A stretch of DNA of 64,000 nt from Flavobacterium sp. N502540 (GCF_025947365.1 NZ_CP110012.1:2852001-2916000), one strand, 5' to 3'. Shown: positions 43,764 to 52,047, counted from the first letter of the stretch. The notes: generated by a model from the letters alone, not told the origin. A program made the numbers and translations.

Positions 43764-45233
43764 TTATTCTTCGATTTCGTTATTGTTAAGTCTTGATCTC
43801 TTCTTACTGTATCCAAAATAAACCAGAATACCAACTGCCAGCCAACCAAGCGAAAGTAGTTGAGCATCATGGCTTAAATTGATCATTAAGTAAGTATTGA
43901 TAGCGATACCTAAAACAGCAATGATTGGTAAAGCAGGAACCTTGAAAGTTCTCGTTAATCCAGGTTGTTTTACCCTTAAAATCCAAACGGCGATACAAAC
44001 CATTGTAAAGGCAAACAAAGTTCCAAAACTCGTCATATCGGCTAGTTTATTAATAGGTGTAAAAGCAGCAACTGTAGCAATGATACCACCTAAGATGATT
44101 AGATTCGTTTTTGGAGTTCCTGAAAGCGGGTTTACTTTAGAAAACACAGCAGGAATTAATCCATCTTTCGACATACCAAGGAAAATTCTGGATTGCCCCA
44201 TGATCATTACCATTAATACAGAAACAAGACCTATTGTTGCAGCAATTGTAATAATAAAACCAGCCCATCCTTGTCCGGCAATATCAAATGCATACGCAAC
44301 AGGAGCTTTAATAGCATCAGGATATTTTCCTAGTGGATTAAAATCTTTATAGTTCATCATTCCTGTTAGTACTAAAGAAACAAGAATATATAAGGTAGTA
44401 CAAATTAATAAGGAAGCAATGATCGCAAACGGAACATCTTTTTTAGGGTTTACTGCTTCTCCGGCCTGAGTCGAAACAGCATCGAAACCTACATAAGCAA
44501 AGAAAATTGCAGCAGCACCGGAAACAATTCCTCCAATACCGTAAGCATTGTGAGTAGTTTCTTTTTCAATAATTTGAGTAGCTGCCGGAATAAACGGACT
44601 CCAGTTTGCAGTATTGATAAAGAAAAGACCAGCGATAATTACAAATATTACAGCTGAAACTTTAAGAATAACAATGAAATTGTTTGCTTTTGCAGCACTT
44701 TTAGTTCCTTTAATAAGTAAAGAAATCACCAAAACAACAATTAAAAAAGCCGGAAGATTCATAGAAAAACCCTCTCCAGAGTAACTGGCAGGGTCTGTTG
44801 TGAGCCATTCGGGCAAATGGATGTGAAACATTTTAAGCAATTTGTTAAAATATCCGGACCAGGAAACGGCGACGGTCATCGATCCCATTGCATATTCGAG
44901 GATAAGTCCCCAACCGATAATCCAGGCGAAAATTTCTCCAATTGTTCCATATGCGTAAGCATAAGCAGAACCTTCAACAGGCAAAATAGAGGCAAACTCA
45001 GAATAACAAAGAGCTGCGAAAACACAGGCAATCCCTGCAATGATGAAGGAAACAGCTAAGGCCGGACCAGCGTGGTAATAGGCTCCGGTACCTGTAAGTA
45101 CAAAAATTCCTCCTCCAATAATGGCACCAACACCAATGGCTGTAAGGCTCCATTTTCCTAAAACTCTTTTTAAATCACTTTTTTTCATATCGGCCTCAAA
45201 GGCTGATATAGGTTTAACTCTCCAAATTGACAT
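43764..45233 (-). CDS. APC family amino acid permease
   Basis: The 489-residue protein has about 12-13 membrane segments and the APC hallmark GVGAIIGGGIFVLTGTGAYYHAGPA in helix 1 (in pieces, residues 37-60). FAYVGFDAVSTQAGEAVNPKKDVP near the middle is typical of cationic amino acid transporter-like permeases (CAT/YfnA group). It imports amino acids across the inner membrane by ion coupling. The substrate cannot be fixed from sequence. A full promoter lies upstream on the minus strand. Confidence 0.92.
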   Translation of the reverse strand: MSIWRVKPISAFEADMKKSDLKRVLGKWSLTAIGVGAIIGGGIFVLTGTGAYYHAGPALAVSFIIAGIACVFAALCYSEFASILPVEGSAYAYAYGTIGEIFAWIIGWGLILEYAMGSMTVAVSWSGYFNKLLKMFHIHLPEWLTTDPASYSGEGFSMNLPAFLIVVLVISLLIKGTKSAAKANNFIVILKVSAVIFVIIAGLFFINTANWSPFIPAATQIIEKETTHNAYGIGGIVSGAAAIFFAYVGFDAVSTQAGEAVNPKKDVPFAIIASLLICTTLYILVSLVLTGMMNYKDFNPLGKYPDAIKAPVAYAFDIAGQGWAGFIITIAATIGLVSVLMVMIMGQSRIFLGMSKDGLIPAVFSKVNPLSGTPKTNLIILGGIIATVAAFTPINKLADMTSFGTLFAFTMVCIAVWILRVKQPGLTRTFKVPALPIIAVLGIAINTYLMINLSHDAQLLSLGWLAVGILVYFGYSKKRSRLNNNEIEE

Positions 45234-45264
45234 ATATTATATTGGTTTATTTGTTACTAAGCTC

Positions 45265-45298
45265 CAAATGTATCGTTTTTTGTAAAAAATAAAAACAA
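45265..45298 (-). promoter_or_regulatory. Promoter of the permease gene
   Basis: On the minus strand TTG (45298-45296), 23 bases, TACATTTG (45272-45265), a full Flavobacterium pattern match, 31 bases before the start codon. Confidence 0.55.
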
Positions 45299-45507
45299 TT
45301 ATCTCATTTTTAGTTGTAAAATATTAAATATTTTGACAAAACCTCCGTTTATCAATCTTTCCGGGCTGAGATTCATTAAATTAATTAGTCATAAATAATG
45401 AAAAATGTAATTTTTTAAAACGCAACATTTTTGCTAATTTTCTTAATAAAGCTTTAAGTTTTTCTTATTTTAGCAATTTACAAAATGAAGGAAAATTTTT
45501 ATTAAAA

Positions 45508-46395
45508 ATGAATTTAAGGCGTTTTGATGTTCTTTTGAAGTTTACTCGAGAACAGCGTAAAGGAGTTTTTTTGCTTTTTATTATTATAGCTGTATTGCAG
45601 GCAGTTTACTTTCTCGTTGATTTTGATATTTCGGAGAAGATTGATCCTGAAGAAAAGCAGTGGATGGCTTTGCAATCCGAAATAGATTCTTTAAAGCTTT
45701 TAAAGTCTGGAGAGAAAAGAAAGGTCTATACTTTTAATCCAAATTTCATTACCGATTACAAAGCGTATAAATTAGGAATGTCTGTTCAGGAGATCGATCG
45801 TTTGTTGGCGTTTCGAAAAGAGAACAAATATGTAAATTCAGCAAAAGAATTTCAGGAAGTCACAAAAATCTCAGATTCTTTACTGAGAGTGATTTCTCCA
45901 CTCTTTAAATTTCCGGACTGGGTTAAGAATAAATCAAGTCATAAGATGAAAAGAATCGAGTTTGTAAAAGAACCTGTTTGTAAAAAAGAGAAAATTATAG
46001 TGCTGGATATTAACAGTGCTGGTCAGGAAGATTTAGTCAAGATATATGGTATAGGGGAAGCTTTATCATTAAGGATACTTAAGCAAAGAGAAGTTTTGGG
46101 AGGTTTTGTTTCAATGGAACAAATGAATGAGGTTTGGGGGCTTTCATCAGAGGTCGTAAAAGAATTGACAGCGCATTTTAAAGTGGTAATTCCTTCCTCT
46201 TTAAAAAAAATCTCCATAAACGAAGCTTCTTTAAAAGAGTTGGCAAAGTTTCCTTACTTCCGTTATGCATTGGCTAAAGAAATTGTAACGTATCGAAGTA
46301 TGAATGGAAATATTAATAATATTGAGGATTTGTCAAAAATTAAAGGTTTTCCTATTGAAAAAGCAAAAATAATTAGTTTATATTTGGAGTTCTAA
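45508..46395 (+). CDS. Helix-hairpin-helix protein (ComEA-like)
   Basis: The 295-residue protein has one N-terminal membrane helix (about 20-35, GVFLLFIIIAVLQAVYFLV) and then three helix-hairpin-helix-like repeats, including the clear LDINSAGQEDLVKIYGIGEALSLRIL and SINEASLKELAKFPYFRYALAKEI. ComEA-like HhH domains bind DNA non-specifically and can serve DNA uptake. The anchor would hold it at the inner membrane facing outwards. It starts 17 bases before the acyl-CoA dehydrogenase gene in the same direction. Function in competence is inference. Confidence 0.85.
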   Translation: MNLRRFDVLLKFTREQRKGVFLLFIIIAVLQAVYFLVDFDISEKIDPEEKQWMALQSEIDSLKLLKSGEKRKVYTFNPNFITDYKAYKLGMSVQEIDRLLAFRKENKYVNSAKEFQEVTKISDSLLRVISPLFKFPDWVKNKSSHKMKRIEFVKEPVCKKEKIIVLDINSAGQEDLVKIYGIGEALSLRILKQREVLGGFVSMEQMNEVWGLSSEVVKELTAHFKVVIPSSLKKISINEASLKELAKFPYFRYALAKEIVTYRSMNGNINNIEDLSKIKGFPIEKAKIISLYLEF

Positions 46396-46412
46396 AAAAA
46401 AACAGAATTACA

Positions 46413-47555
46413 ATGGATTTTCAATATAATGAAACGCAATTGATGATTGCGCAATCAATAAAAGATTTTGCTGAGAAAAATATCCGACCAAATATCATGG
46501 AATGGGATGAATCTCAAATTTTTCCGGTTTCCCTGTTCAAGCAATTGGGAGAAATGGGGTTTATGGGAGTTTTGGTTCCTGAAGAGTATGGAGGTTCCGG
46601 TTTAGGGTACCACGAATATATCACCGTTGTAGAAGAGATTGCAAAAGTCGATCCTTCAATTGGTTTATCTGTTGCAGCTCATAATTCATTATGCACGAAT
46701 CATATTTTGACTTTCGGTAACGAAGAACAAAAGAAAAAATGGCTGCCAAAACTGGCAACAGCGGAACATATTGGAGCTTGGGGACTAACCGAGCACAATA
46801 CCGGTTCAGATGCGGGTGGAATGAATACGACCGCAGTTAAAGAGGGAGATGAATGGATTATAAACGGCGCGAAAAATTTCATTACACATGCTATCTCCGG
46901 AGATATTGCAGTAGTAATTGTTCGTACCGGTGAAAAAGGAGACTCAAAAGGAATGACGGCTTTTGTTTTGGAGAAAGGAATGAAAGGATTTAGCTCAGGA
47001 AAGAAAGAAAATAAATTAGGAATGCGTGCCAGTGAAACTGCCGAGTTGGTTTTTGACGGCTGTCGTGTTCCGGATGCAAACAGATTGGGAGAAGTAGGAC
47101 AAGGATTTGTTCAGGCGATGAAAATATTAGACGGTGGGCGAATTTCAATCGGAGCTTTATCTTTGGGAATTTCAAAAGGAGCTTATGAAGCAGCTTTGAA
47201 ATATTCAAAAGAGAGATACCAATTTGGTCAGCCAATCAGCAATTTTCAAGGCATATCTTTCAAATTAGCAGATATGGCTACCGAAATAGAAGCCTCGGAG
47301 TTGTTATTGCATAAAGCAGCTTATTTAAAACAACAGCATAAGCCGGTTACAACATTAGGAGCTATGGCGAAGATGTATGCTTCCGAAGCTTGTGTGAAAA
47401 TTGCCAACGAGGCGGTTCAGATTCATGGAGGCTACGGTTATACAAAAGATTTTCCGGTAGAGAAATTTTACAGAGATTCTAAATTGTGTACGATTGGAGA
47501 AGGAACAACTGAAATTCAAAAAGTAGTTATTTCCAGAAATTTGTTGAAAGAGTAA
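46413..47555 (+). CDS. Acyl-CoA dehydrogenase
   Basis: The 380-residue FAD enzyme removes hydrogens from an acyl-CoA, in fatty acid or branched-chain amino acid breakdown. It shows GAWGLTEHNTGSDAGGMNTTA, the FITHAISGD stretch, QFGQPISNFQGISFKLADMA and IHGGYGYTKDFPVEKFYRD. The catalytic base is E363 in IGEGTTEIQ, at the short- or medium-chain position. Chain-length preference is not readable. Ends close to an inverted repeat at 47557-47646. Confidence 0.93.
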   Translation: MDFQYNETQLMIAQSIKDFAEKNIRPNIMEWDESQIFPVSLFKQLGEMGFMGVLVPEEYGGSGLGYHEYITVVEEIAKVDPSIGLSVAAHNSLCTNHILTFGNEEQKKKWLPKLATAEHIGAWGLTEHNTGSDAGGMNTTAVKEGDEWIINGAKNFITHAISGDIAVVIVRTGEKGDSKGMTAFVLEKGMKGFSSGKKENKLGMRASETAELVFDGCRVPDANRLGEVGQGFVQAMKILDGGRISIGALSLGISKGAYEAALKYSKERYQFGQPISNFQGISFKLADMATEIEASELLLHKAAYLKQQHKPVTTLGAMAKMYASEACVKIANEAVQIHGGYGYTKDFPVEKFYRDSKLCTIGEGTTEIQKVVISRNLLKE

Positions 47556-47556
47556 G

Positions 47557-47646
47557 GAATATAGAGTAAAGAGAACAGAACAAAGAGTATAGAGTAAAGA
47601 ATGCAGGGTACATAGTACTGAAGTCTTTATTCTTTACTCTATATTC
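47557..47646. repeat. Inverted and direct repeats after the acyl-CoA dehydrogenase gene
   Basis: GAATATAGAGTAAAGA (47557-47572) is exactly complementary to TCTTTACTCTATATTC (47631-47646). A further direct copy (GTATAGAGTAAAGAA) lies at about 47587. The stem would enclose about 58 nt. It could be a weak terminator or a repeat remnant. Confidence 0.65.
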
Positions 47647-47698
47647 TATTTTCTAAAAAAAAATCACAATTTATAACTCATAATTCATAATTAATATA

Positions 47699-47706
47699 TA
47701 CTTTTG
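47699..47706 (+). promoter_or_regulatory. Putative -7 element of rpsU
   Basis: TACTTTTG matches TAnnTTTG. It is followed by CAG and about 29 nt later by the start of rpsU. No TTG is seen 17-23 bases upstream. Confidence 0.5.
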
Positions 47707-47719
47707 CAGCCTTAACGAG

Positions 47720-47727
47720 AGGAGGTG
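47720..47727 (+). promoter_or_regulatory. Strong Shine-Dalgarno sequence of rpsU
   Basis: AGGAGGTG lies 8 bases before the rpsU ATG at 47736. Nearly every other gene here has only A-rich sequence before its start. Bacteroidota ribosomes are known to hide the anti-Shine-Dalgarno end of 16S rRNA in a pocket that includes bS21, so a strong site on the bS21 gene itself points to autoregulation. Confidence 0.8.
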
Positions 47728-47735
47728 TCAATATT

Positions 47736-47930
47736 ATGTTAATTATACCAATTAAAGACGGAGAAAATATCGATAGAGCATTAAAGCGCTATAAAAGAAA
47801 ATTTGATAAAACAGGAACTGTTCGTCAATTAAGAGCACGTACTGCTTTTATTAAGCCTTCTGTTATCAAAAGAGCTCAAATTCAAAAAGCGGCTTACATC
47901 CAAACATTGAAAGATAGTTTAGAGAGTTAG
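47736..47930 (+). CDS. rpsU: 30S ribosomal protein bS21
   Basis: The 64-residue basic protein is a component of the small ribosomal subunit near the 16S 3' end. IPIKDGENIDRALKRYKRKFDKTG is the typical N-terminal half. Residue Y54 (KAAYIQTLK) corresponds to the tyrosine reported to touch the anti-Shine-Dalgarno nucleotides in the Flavobacterium ribosome. Its own mRNA carries a strong Shine-Dalgarno sequence, so a shortage of bS21 would expose the anti-Shine-Dalgarno and favour its translation. A strong terminator follows. Confidence 0.97.
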   Translation: MLIIPIKDGENIDRALKRYKRKFDKTGTVRQLRARTAFIKPSVIKRAQIQKAAYIQTLKDSLES

Positions 47931-47954
47931 TAGTAGCTTTTTTAGAAAATAATT

Positions 47955-48001
47955 ACCGTTAGTTATCAAAAAGAATTAATTTTGATACTAACGGTTTTTT
48001 T
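47955..48001 (+). terminator. Terminator after rpsU
   Basis: ACCGTTAGT-T-ATCAAAA pairs with TTTTGAT-ACTAACGGT through a stem of about 16 bp with one bulge, followed by a TTTTTTT run. Confidence 0.88.
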
Positions 48002-48070
48002 GTGTTTAATTTTAAGCAGGGTTGTTTTTCTTTTTATTGGGCTAATAGGTGTTGTAAGAATTGTGTTTTT

Positions 48071-48967
48071 ATGAAATCAAATATAGAGGCGTTTCGTGAT
48101 TATCTGGAGTTGGAGAAGAAGTATTCGGTTCATACGGTTACGGCTTATTTGAATGATGTTTTTTCTTTTAAGGAATTTAATAGAGTTAATTTTGAGCAAG
48201 AGGGAATTGAGGGGGTGAATTATGGTCAAATTAGAAGTTGGATTGTTTTTTTAGTGGATGAAGGAGTTTCGAATGTTTCTGTTAATCGAAAAATGTCGTC
48301 TTTGAAAGCGTTTTATCGGTTTCTTTTGAAAACAAAACAAATTGAGGTGAATCCGATGTTGAAACATAAAGCATTGAAAACGCCTAAGATTGTTCAGATT
48401 CCTTTTTCTGAAAAAGAGCTGACTGATTTGTTGTTGGAAGTTGGTGATCCTTGTGGGTTCGAGGAGGTTCGTGACAGGCTTATTGTGGATTTGTTTTATG
48501 CTACCGGGATAAGGAGGGCTGAGTTGATTCATTTAATGAAGCGTGATGTTGATTTGTCTTCTGGTTTGTTGAAGGTTTTGGGAAAGAGAAATAAAGAGCG
48601 TATTGTTCCGATATTGCCAATAATTGCGGGGCAGATGAAATTGTATTTGCAGGAAAGGGCTTTGATTGAAAAGGTAGTAGATGAAGATTATTTTTTTATT
48701 TCAGGCAAAGGGTTAAAATTGAGTGAATCTTTTGTGTATCGATTAATAAATTCTTACTTTAGTAAAGTCTCTGAAAAGGTAAAAAAGAGTCCGCATGTGC
48801 TTCGGCATACTTTTGCGACTCATTTATTAAATAACGGGGCAGATTTAAATTCAGTTAAGGAATTATTGGGGCATTCGAGTTTAGCGTCTACACAGGTTTA
48901 TACTCACAATAGTTTAGCGGAGCTTAAAAAAGTGTATGCAAATGCGCATCCTAGGAATAAACAATAG
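48071..48967 (+). CDS. xerC: Tyrosine recombinase, XerC/XerD type
   Basis: The 298-residue protein is probably the chromosome-dimer-resolving recombinase. The SAM-like N-terminal domain (1-90, FRDYLELEKKYSVHTVTAYLNDV) is followed by a catalytic domain with R148 (TGIRRAEL), the H242-x-x-R245 box (PHVLRHTFATHLLNNGADL), H268 (LLGHSS) and the nucleophile Y277 (TQVYTHNS). I use the ATG at 48071, not the longer frame from 48002, because the added 23 residues are cysteine-rich and atypical. Other Xer-like integrases of mobile elements are possible, but no element borders are seen. Confidence 0.85.
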   Translation: MKSNIEAFRDYLELEKKYSVHTVTAYLNDVFSFKEFNRVNFEQEGIEGVNYGQIRSWIVFLVDEGVSNVSVNRKMSSLKAFYRFLLKTKQIEVNPMLKHKALKTPKIVQIPFSEKELTDLLLEVGDPCGFEEVRDRLIVDLFYATGIRRAELIHLMKRDVDLSSGLLKVLGKRNKERIVPILPIIAGQMKLYLQERALIEKVVDEDYFFISGKGLKLSESFVYRLINSYFSKVSEKVKKSPHVLRHTFATHLLNNGADLNSVKELLGHSSLASTQVYTHNSLAELKKVYANAHPRNKQ

Positions 48968-48998
48968 TTCTGAAATGTTTAACCCTAAAATTTGTATT

Positions 48999-49301
48999 AT
49001 GAAGGTAGATGTTCATGCAGTTAACTTTACTGTTGACAGAAAATTGGTAGATTTTATTCAGGAAAGAATGGATAAATTGGAGAAATATTATGATCGTGTT
49101 GTTTCGGCGGATGTTTTTTTAAAAGTTGAAAGAACAAGTGATAAGGAGAATAAAGCAGTAGAGATTAAGATTAATGTACCGGGGGATGATTTTTTGGTTA
49201 AAAAGCAGTGTAAGACATTTGAAGAGGCGGTTGAGCTTTCGGCAGAATCTTTAGAAAGATTACTTGTTAAAAGGAAAGAAAAAATAAGAGCACATATATA
49301 A
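48999..49301 (+). CDS. raiA: Ribosome hibernation / translation inhibition factor
   Basis: This 100-residue protein of the HPF/RaiA/YfiA family binds the small ribosomal subunit at the mRNA and tRNA sites and inactivates ribosomes in stationary phase. The beta-alpha-beta-beta-beta-alpha pattern (MKVDVHAVNFTVDRKLVDFI, VSADVFLKVER, VEIKINVPGDDFLVKK) and the C-terminal basic tail (VKRKEKIRAH) fit the short form without the dimerisation domain. I chose the ATG at 48999, as the longer frame from 48936 overlaps xerC. It lies 31 nt after xerC and may be cotranscribed. Confidence 0.88.
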   Translation: MKVDVHAVNFTVDRKLVDFIQERMDKLEKYYDRVVSADVFLKVERTSDKENKAVEIKINVPGDDFLVKKQCKTFEEAVELSAESLERLLVKRKEKIRAHI

Positions 49302-49326
49302 TTGAAATTTTTTTTCAAAAAATGTT

Positions 49327-49355
49327 TTGATTCAAAGATAAAATAGCTACATTTG
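49327..49355 (+). promoter_or_regulatory. Promoter of the tRNA-tuf cluster
   Basis: TTG (49327-49329), 18 bases, TACATTTG (49348-49355), a full Flavobacterium match 37 bases before tRNA-Thr. Confidence 0.7.
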
Positions 49356-49356
49356 C

Positions 49357-49384
49357 AGTCCGTTAGAAATAGCGGACTTTTTTA
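49357..49384 (+). terminator. Hairpin with T tract directly after the promoter
   Basis: AGTCCG pairs with CGGACT around a 10-nt loop and is followed by a run of TTTTTT. It lies right at the predicted transcription start. It may terminate raiA transcription from upstream or act as an early attenuator for the tRNA-tuf transcript. Confidence 0.55.
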
Positions 49385-49392
49385 ATGTAATT

Positions 49393-49466
49393 GCCGATGT
49401 AGCTCAGCTGGCTAGAGCAGCTGATTTGTAATCAGCAGGTCGTGGGTTCGAGTCCCTCTATCGGCT
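49393..49466 (+). tRNA. tRNA-Thr (TGT)
   Basis: The cloverleaf is complete: acceptor GCCGATG/TATCGGC (one G-U), D arm with GCTC...GAGC, anticodon stem GCTGA/TCAGC with loop TTTGTAA (anticodon TGT), and T arm GTGGG TTCGAGT CCC-type. The CCA end is not encoded. Confidence 0.95.
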
Positions 49467-49588
49467 CAAAAATGTTTCAAATGCGATTTGAAATTGGTTC
49501 TTAAAAATTATTGAAAAAGGTTTGTGGTTAGGAGGGTGAAGTTTTGGATTAGATCTAAAATCAGGATTCTGAAATCATAAATTATTAA

Positions 49589-49669
49589 GGGGAGATACTC
49601 AAGCGGCCAACGAGGGCAGACTGTAAATCTGCTGTGTGAACTTCGCAGGTTCGAATCCTGCTCTCCCCA
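49589..49669 (+). tRNA. tRNA-Tyr (GTA)
   Basis: An 81-nt class II tRNA with acceptor GGGGAGA/TCTCCCC, anticodon stem GCAGA/TCTGC with loop CTGTAAA (anticodon GTA), a long variable arm and T loop TTCGAAT. Discriminator base A; CCA not encoded. Confidence 0.95.
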
Positions 49670-49753
49670 CAAATAAAGAAGAAGTTAAGGTTTTGGGCTA
49701 TCGGTTTCGGATTTTTAAAATCGGAGATCTAAATCTAAAAGTCAGAACTCTCT

Positions 49754-49825
49754 GCCGACTTAGCTCAGGGGTAGAGTGCTTCCTTGGTAAGGAAGAGGTC
49801 ACGGGTTCAATTCCCGTAGTTGGCT
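49754..49825 (+). tRNA. tRNA-Thr (GGT)
   Basis: Acceptor GCCGACT/AGTTGGC with one G-U, anticodon stem CTTCC/GGAAG with loop TTGGTAA (anticodon GGT), T arm CGGG TTCAATT CCCG. CCA not encoded. It lies 55 bases before tuf. Confidence 0.95.
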
Positions 49826-49880
49826 CAAGTAAGTAGGAAATTGAAAATTAATATATAACTAAGATTAAAAATTAAGTAAA

Positions 49881-51068
49881 ATGGCAAAGGAGAATTTTAA
49901 TCGTTCCAAACCGCACTTAAACATAGGTACAATTGGACACGTGGATCACGGAAAAACTACATTAACTGCAGCAATTACAAAAGTATTGTCTGATGCTGGT
50001 TACTGTCAAGCAAAATCGTTTGATCAAATCGATAACGCTCCAGAGGAGAAAGAAAGAGGTATTACTATTAATACATCACACGTAGAGTATGAAACAGCTA
50101 ACCGTCACTACGCTCACGTTGACTGTCCAGGTCACGCGGATTACGTAAAGAACATGGTTACTGGAGCAGCTCAAATGGACGGAGCTATCTTAGTAGTTGC
50201 TGCTACAGATGGTCCAATGCCACAAACTCGTGAGCACATCCTTTTAGGTCGTCAGGTTGGTATTCCAAGAATCGTTGTTTTCATGAACAAAGTGGATATG
50301 GTTGATGATGCTGAGTTGTTAGAGCTTGTTGAAATGGAAATTAGAGATTTATTATCTTTCTACGAATATGATGGAGATAATGGTCCTGTAGTTCAAGGTT
50401 CTGCTTTAGGAGGATTGAATAATGATCCTGCTTGGGTACCAAAAATCATTGAATTAATGGATGCTGTTGATGCTTGGATCGAAGAGCCAGTGCGTGACGT
50501 AGCAAAACCATTCTTGATGCCGGTTGAAGACGTATTTACAATTACTGGTCGTGGAACTGTTGCTACAGGTCGTATCGAAACAGGTATTGCTAATACAGGA
50601 GATCCAGTTGAAATCATTGGTATGGGAGCTGATAAATTAACTTCTACTATTACAGGAGTTGAGATGTTCCGTAAAATCCTTGACAGAGGTGAAGCTGGAG
50701 ATAACGTAGGTTTATTGTTAAGAGGTATTGATAAAGAATCTATCAAAAGAGGAATGGTTATCATTAAGCCGGGATCAGTAAAACCACACGCTACTTTCAA
50801 AGCAGAGGTTTATATCTTGAAAAAAGAAGAAGGTGGACGTCATACTCCATTCCATAATAACTACCGTCCACAGTTCTACGTACGTACAACTGACGTAACA
50901 GGAGTTATTACTTTACCAGAAGGAGTAGAGATGGTAATGCCAGGAGATAACTTGACTATCAATGTTGCTTTATTAAGCCCAATCGCTATGAGTGTTGGTT
51001 TACGTTTCGCTATCCGTGAAGGTGGTAGAACTGTAGGAGCAGGTCAGGTAACTGAAATCGTAGGATAA
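49881..51068 (+). CDS. tuf: Elongation factor Tu
   Basis: The 395-residue GTPase brings aminoacyl-tRNA to the ribosome. The G motifs are GHVDHGKT (19-26), [12 protein letters not shown] (switch I, from about 59), DCPGH (81-85) and NKVD (136-139). The C-terminal barrel ends with [13 protein letters not shown]. It lies between tRNA-Thr (GGT) and tRNA-Trp, as in the tufB region of many bacteria. A hairpin follows the gene. Confidence 0.99.
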   Translation: MAKENFNRSKPHLNIGTIGHVDHGKTTLTAAITKVLSDAGYCQAKSFDQIDNAPEEKERGITINTSHVEYETANRHYAHVDCPGHADYVKNMVTGAAQMDGAILVVAATDGPMPQTREHILLGRQVGIPRIVVFMNKVDMVDDAELLELVEMEIRDLLSFYEYDGDNGPVVQGSALGGLNNDPAWVPKIIELMDAVDAWIEEPVRDVAKPFLMPVEDVFTITGRGTVATGRIETGIANTGDPVEIIGMGADKLTSTITGVEMFRKILDRGEAGDNVGLLLRGIDKESIKRGMVIIKPGSVKPHATFKAEVYILKKEEGGRHTPFHNNYRPQFYVRTTDVTGVITLPEGVEMVMPGDNLTINVALLSPIAMSVGLRFAIREGGRTVGAGQVTEIVG

Positions 51069-51087
51069 TCCTATAAAAAATAAAAAA

Positions 51088-51126
51088 AAGCCAGCTGATT
51101 TTCTTAATTGAAATCACTGGCTTTTA
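51088..51126 (+). terminator. Hairpin after tuf
   Basis: AGCCAG-C-TGATTT pairs with AAATCA-CTGGCT across a TCTTAATTG loop, followed by TTT. It lies between the tuf stop and tRNA-Trp and may terminate partly, as downstream genes need readthrough or another promoter. Confidence 0.6.
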
Positions 51127-51129
51127 ATT

Positions 51130-51200
51130 ACGGGCGTAGTTCAAGGGTAGAATAGCGGTCTCCAAAACCGTTGATGGGGGTTCGAATCCCTCCGCCCGTG
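51130..51200 (+). tRNA. tRNA-Trp (CCA)
   Basis: Acceptor ACGGGCG/CGCCCGT, anticodon stem GCGGT/ACCGT with loop CTCCAAA (anticodon CCA) and T arm GGGG-TTCGAAT-CCCTC. Discriminator G. It lies 19 bases before secE. Confidence 0.94.
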
Positions 51201-51219
51201 CAATAAAAAAATATATCAA

Positions 51220-51417
51220 ATGACAAAAGTTACTAATTATTTATCAGAGGCTTTCGAAGAGTTAAAGTCAAATGTTACTTGGCCAGCTTGGGCTGAGGTT
51301 CAAAAATTGACAATTGTTGTGGCTGTATTTTCGATTCTGTTCGCTTTGGCAACATGGGGAGTAGACGAATTTTTTGCAAAAGCTTTGGCTGGATTTTTTA
51401 ACTGGTTAAAAGGATAA
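51220..51417 (+). CDS. secE: Preprotein translocase subunit SecE
   Basis: The 65-residue protein has an amphipathic N-terminal stretch (VTNYLSEAFEELKSNVTWPAWAEV) typical of SecE, with the W-P motif, and one membrane helix (IVVAVFSILFALATWGV). It is the short single-helix form that holds SecY together in the inner membrane. The place directly before nusG is conserved in bacteria. Confidence 0.95.
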   Translation: MTKVTNYLSEAFEELKSNVTWPAWAEVQKLTIVVAVFSILFALATWGVDEFFAKALAGFFNWLKG

Positions 51418-51428
51418 TTTTTTTTGTG

Positions 51429-51980
51429 ATGGCAGATAATAATGTGAAAAAATGGTATGTGGTTAGAGCTGTAAGCGGGCAAGAAAATAAAGTCAAAGCT
51501 TACATCGAAACCGAGATTGCCAGATTAGGTATGGGCGATTATGTTTCCCAAGTTTTAGTACCTACAGAAAAAGTAGTTACTGTAAAAGAAGGAAAGAAAA
51601 TGTCTAAGGATAAAGTTTATTTCCCTGGATATGTTATGATCGAAGCCAATTTAGTTGGTGAGATACCTCATATTATTAAGTCAATTACTAGTGTAATTGG
51701 GTTTTTAGGTGAGATCAAAGGCGGGGAACCGGTTCCTTTGAGACTTTCTGAAGTAAATAGAATGTTAGGTAAAGTGGATGAGTTGGCTGTTAATACAGAT
51801 ACTCGTGCTATTCCTTTCAGCCTGGGTGAAACGGTAAAAGTGATCGATGGTCCTTTTAACGGCTTTAACGGTTCGGTTGAAAAAATCAATGAAGAAAAGC
51901 GTAAACTTGAAGTTATGGTTAAGATTTTCGGAAGAAAAACTCCATTAGAATTGAGCTTTATGCAAGTTGAAAAAGTATAA
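51429..51980 (+). CDS. nusG: Transcription termination/antitermination protein NusG
   Basis: The 183-residue protein links RNA polymerase with the ribosome or Rho. It has an N-terminal NGN domain (KKWYVVRAVSGQENKVKAYIE) and a C-terminal KOW domain (GETVKVIDGPFNGFNGSVEKIN). The ATG at 51429 is preferred over the GTG one codon upstream. It starts 11 bases after secE. Confidence 0.97.
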   Translation: MADNNVKKWYVVRAVSGQENKVKAYIETEIARLGMGDYVSQVLVPTEKVVTVKEGKKMSKDKVYFPGYVMIEANLVGEIPHIIKSITSVIGFLGEIKGGEPVPLRLSEVNRMLGKVDELAVNTDTRAIPFSLGETVKVIDGPFNGFNGSVEKINEEKRKLEVMVKIFGRKTPLELSFMQVEKV

Positions 51981-52047
51981 TTTTTTGTTACACTATAATA
52001 AACCATTGTAATCGCTTCCATTGATTACAGTGATAAATTTTTTAAAA

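Noticed and set aside
43897..44352. 151-codon plus-strand ORF inside the permease gene
   Set aside because: It lies antisense to a clear permease and its product has no family pattern.
45361..45375. CCGGGCTGAGATTC, reminiscent of a thiamine riboswitch CTGAGA box
   Set aside because: The other conserved boxes are missing and no thiamine gene follows.
47557..47646. Inverted repeat considered as insertion-sequence ends
   Set aside because: The distance is far too short for a transposase gene and no target duplication is visible.
48002..48070. Upstream extension of the Xer recombinase
   Set aside because: The added residues are cysteine-rich and the frame begins within the rpsU terminator.
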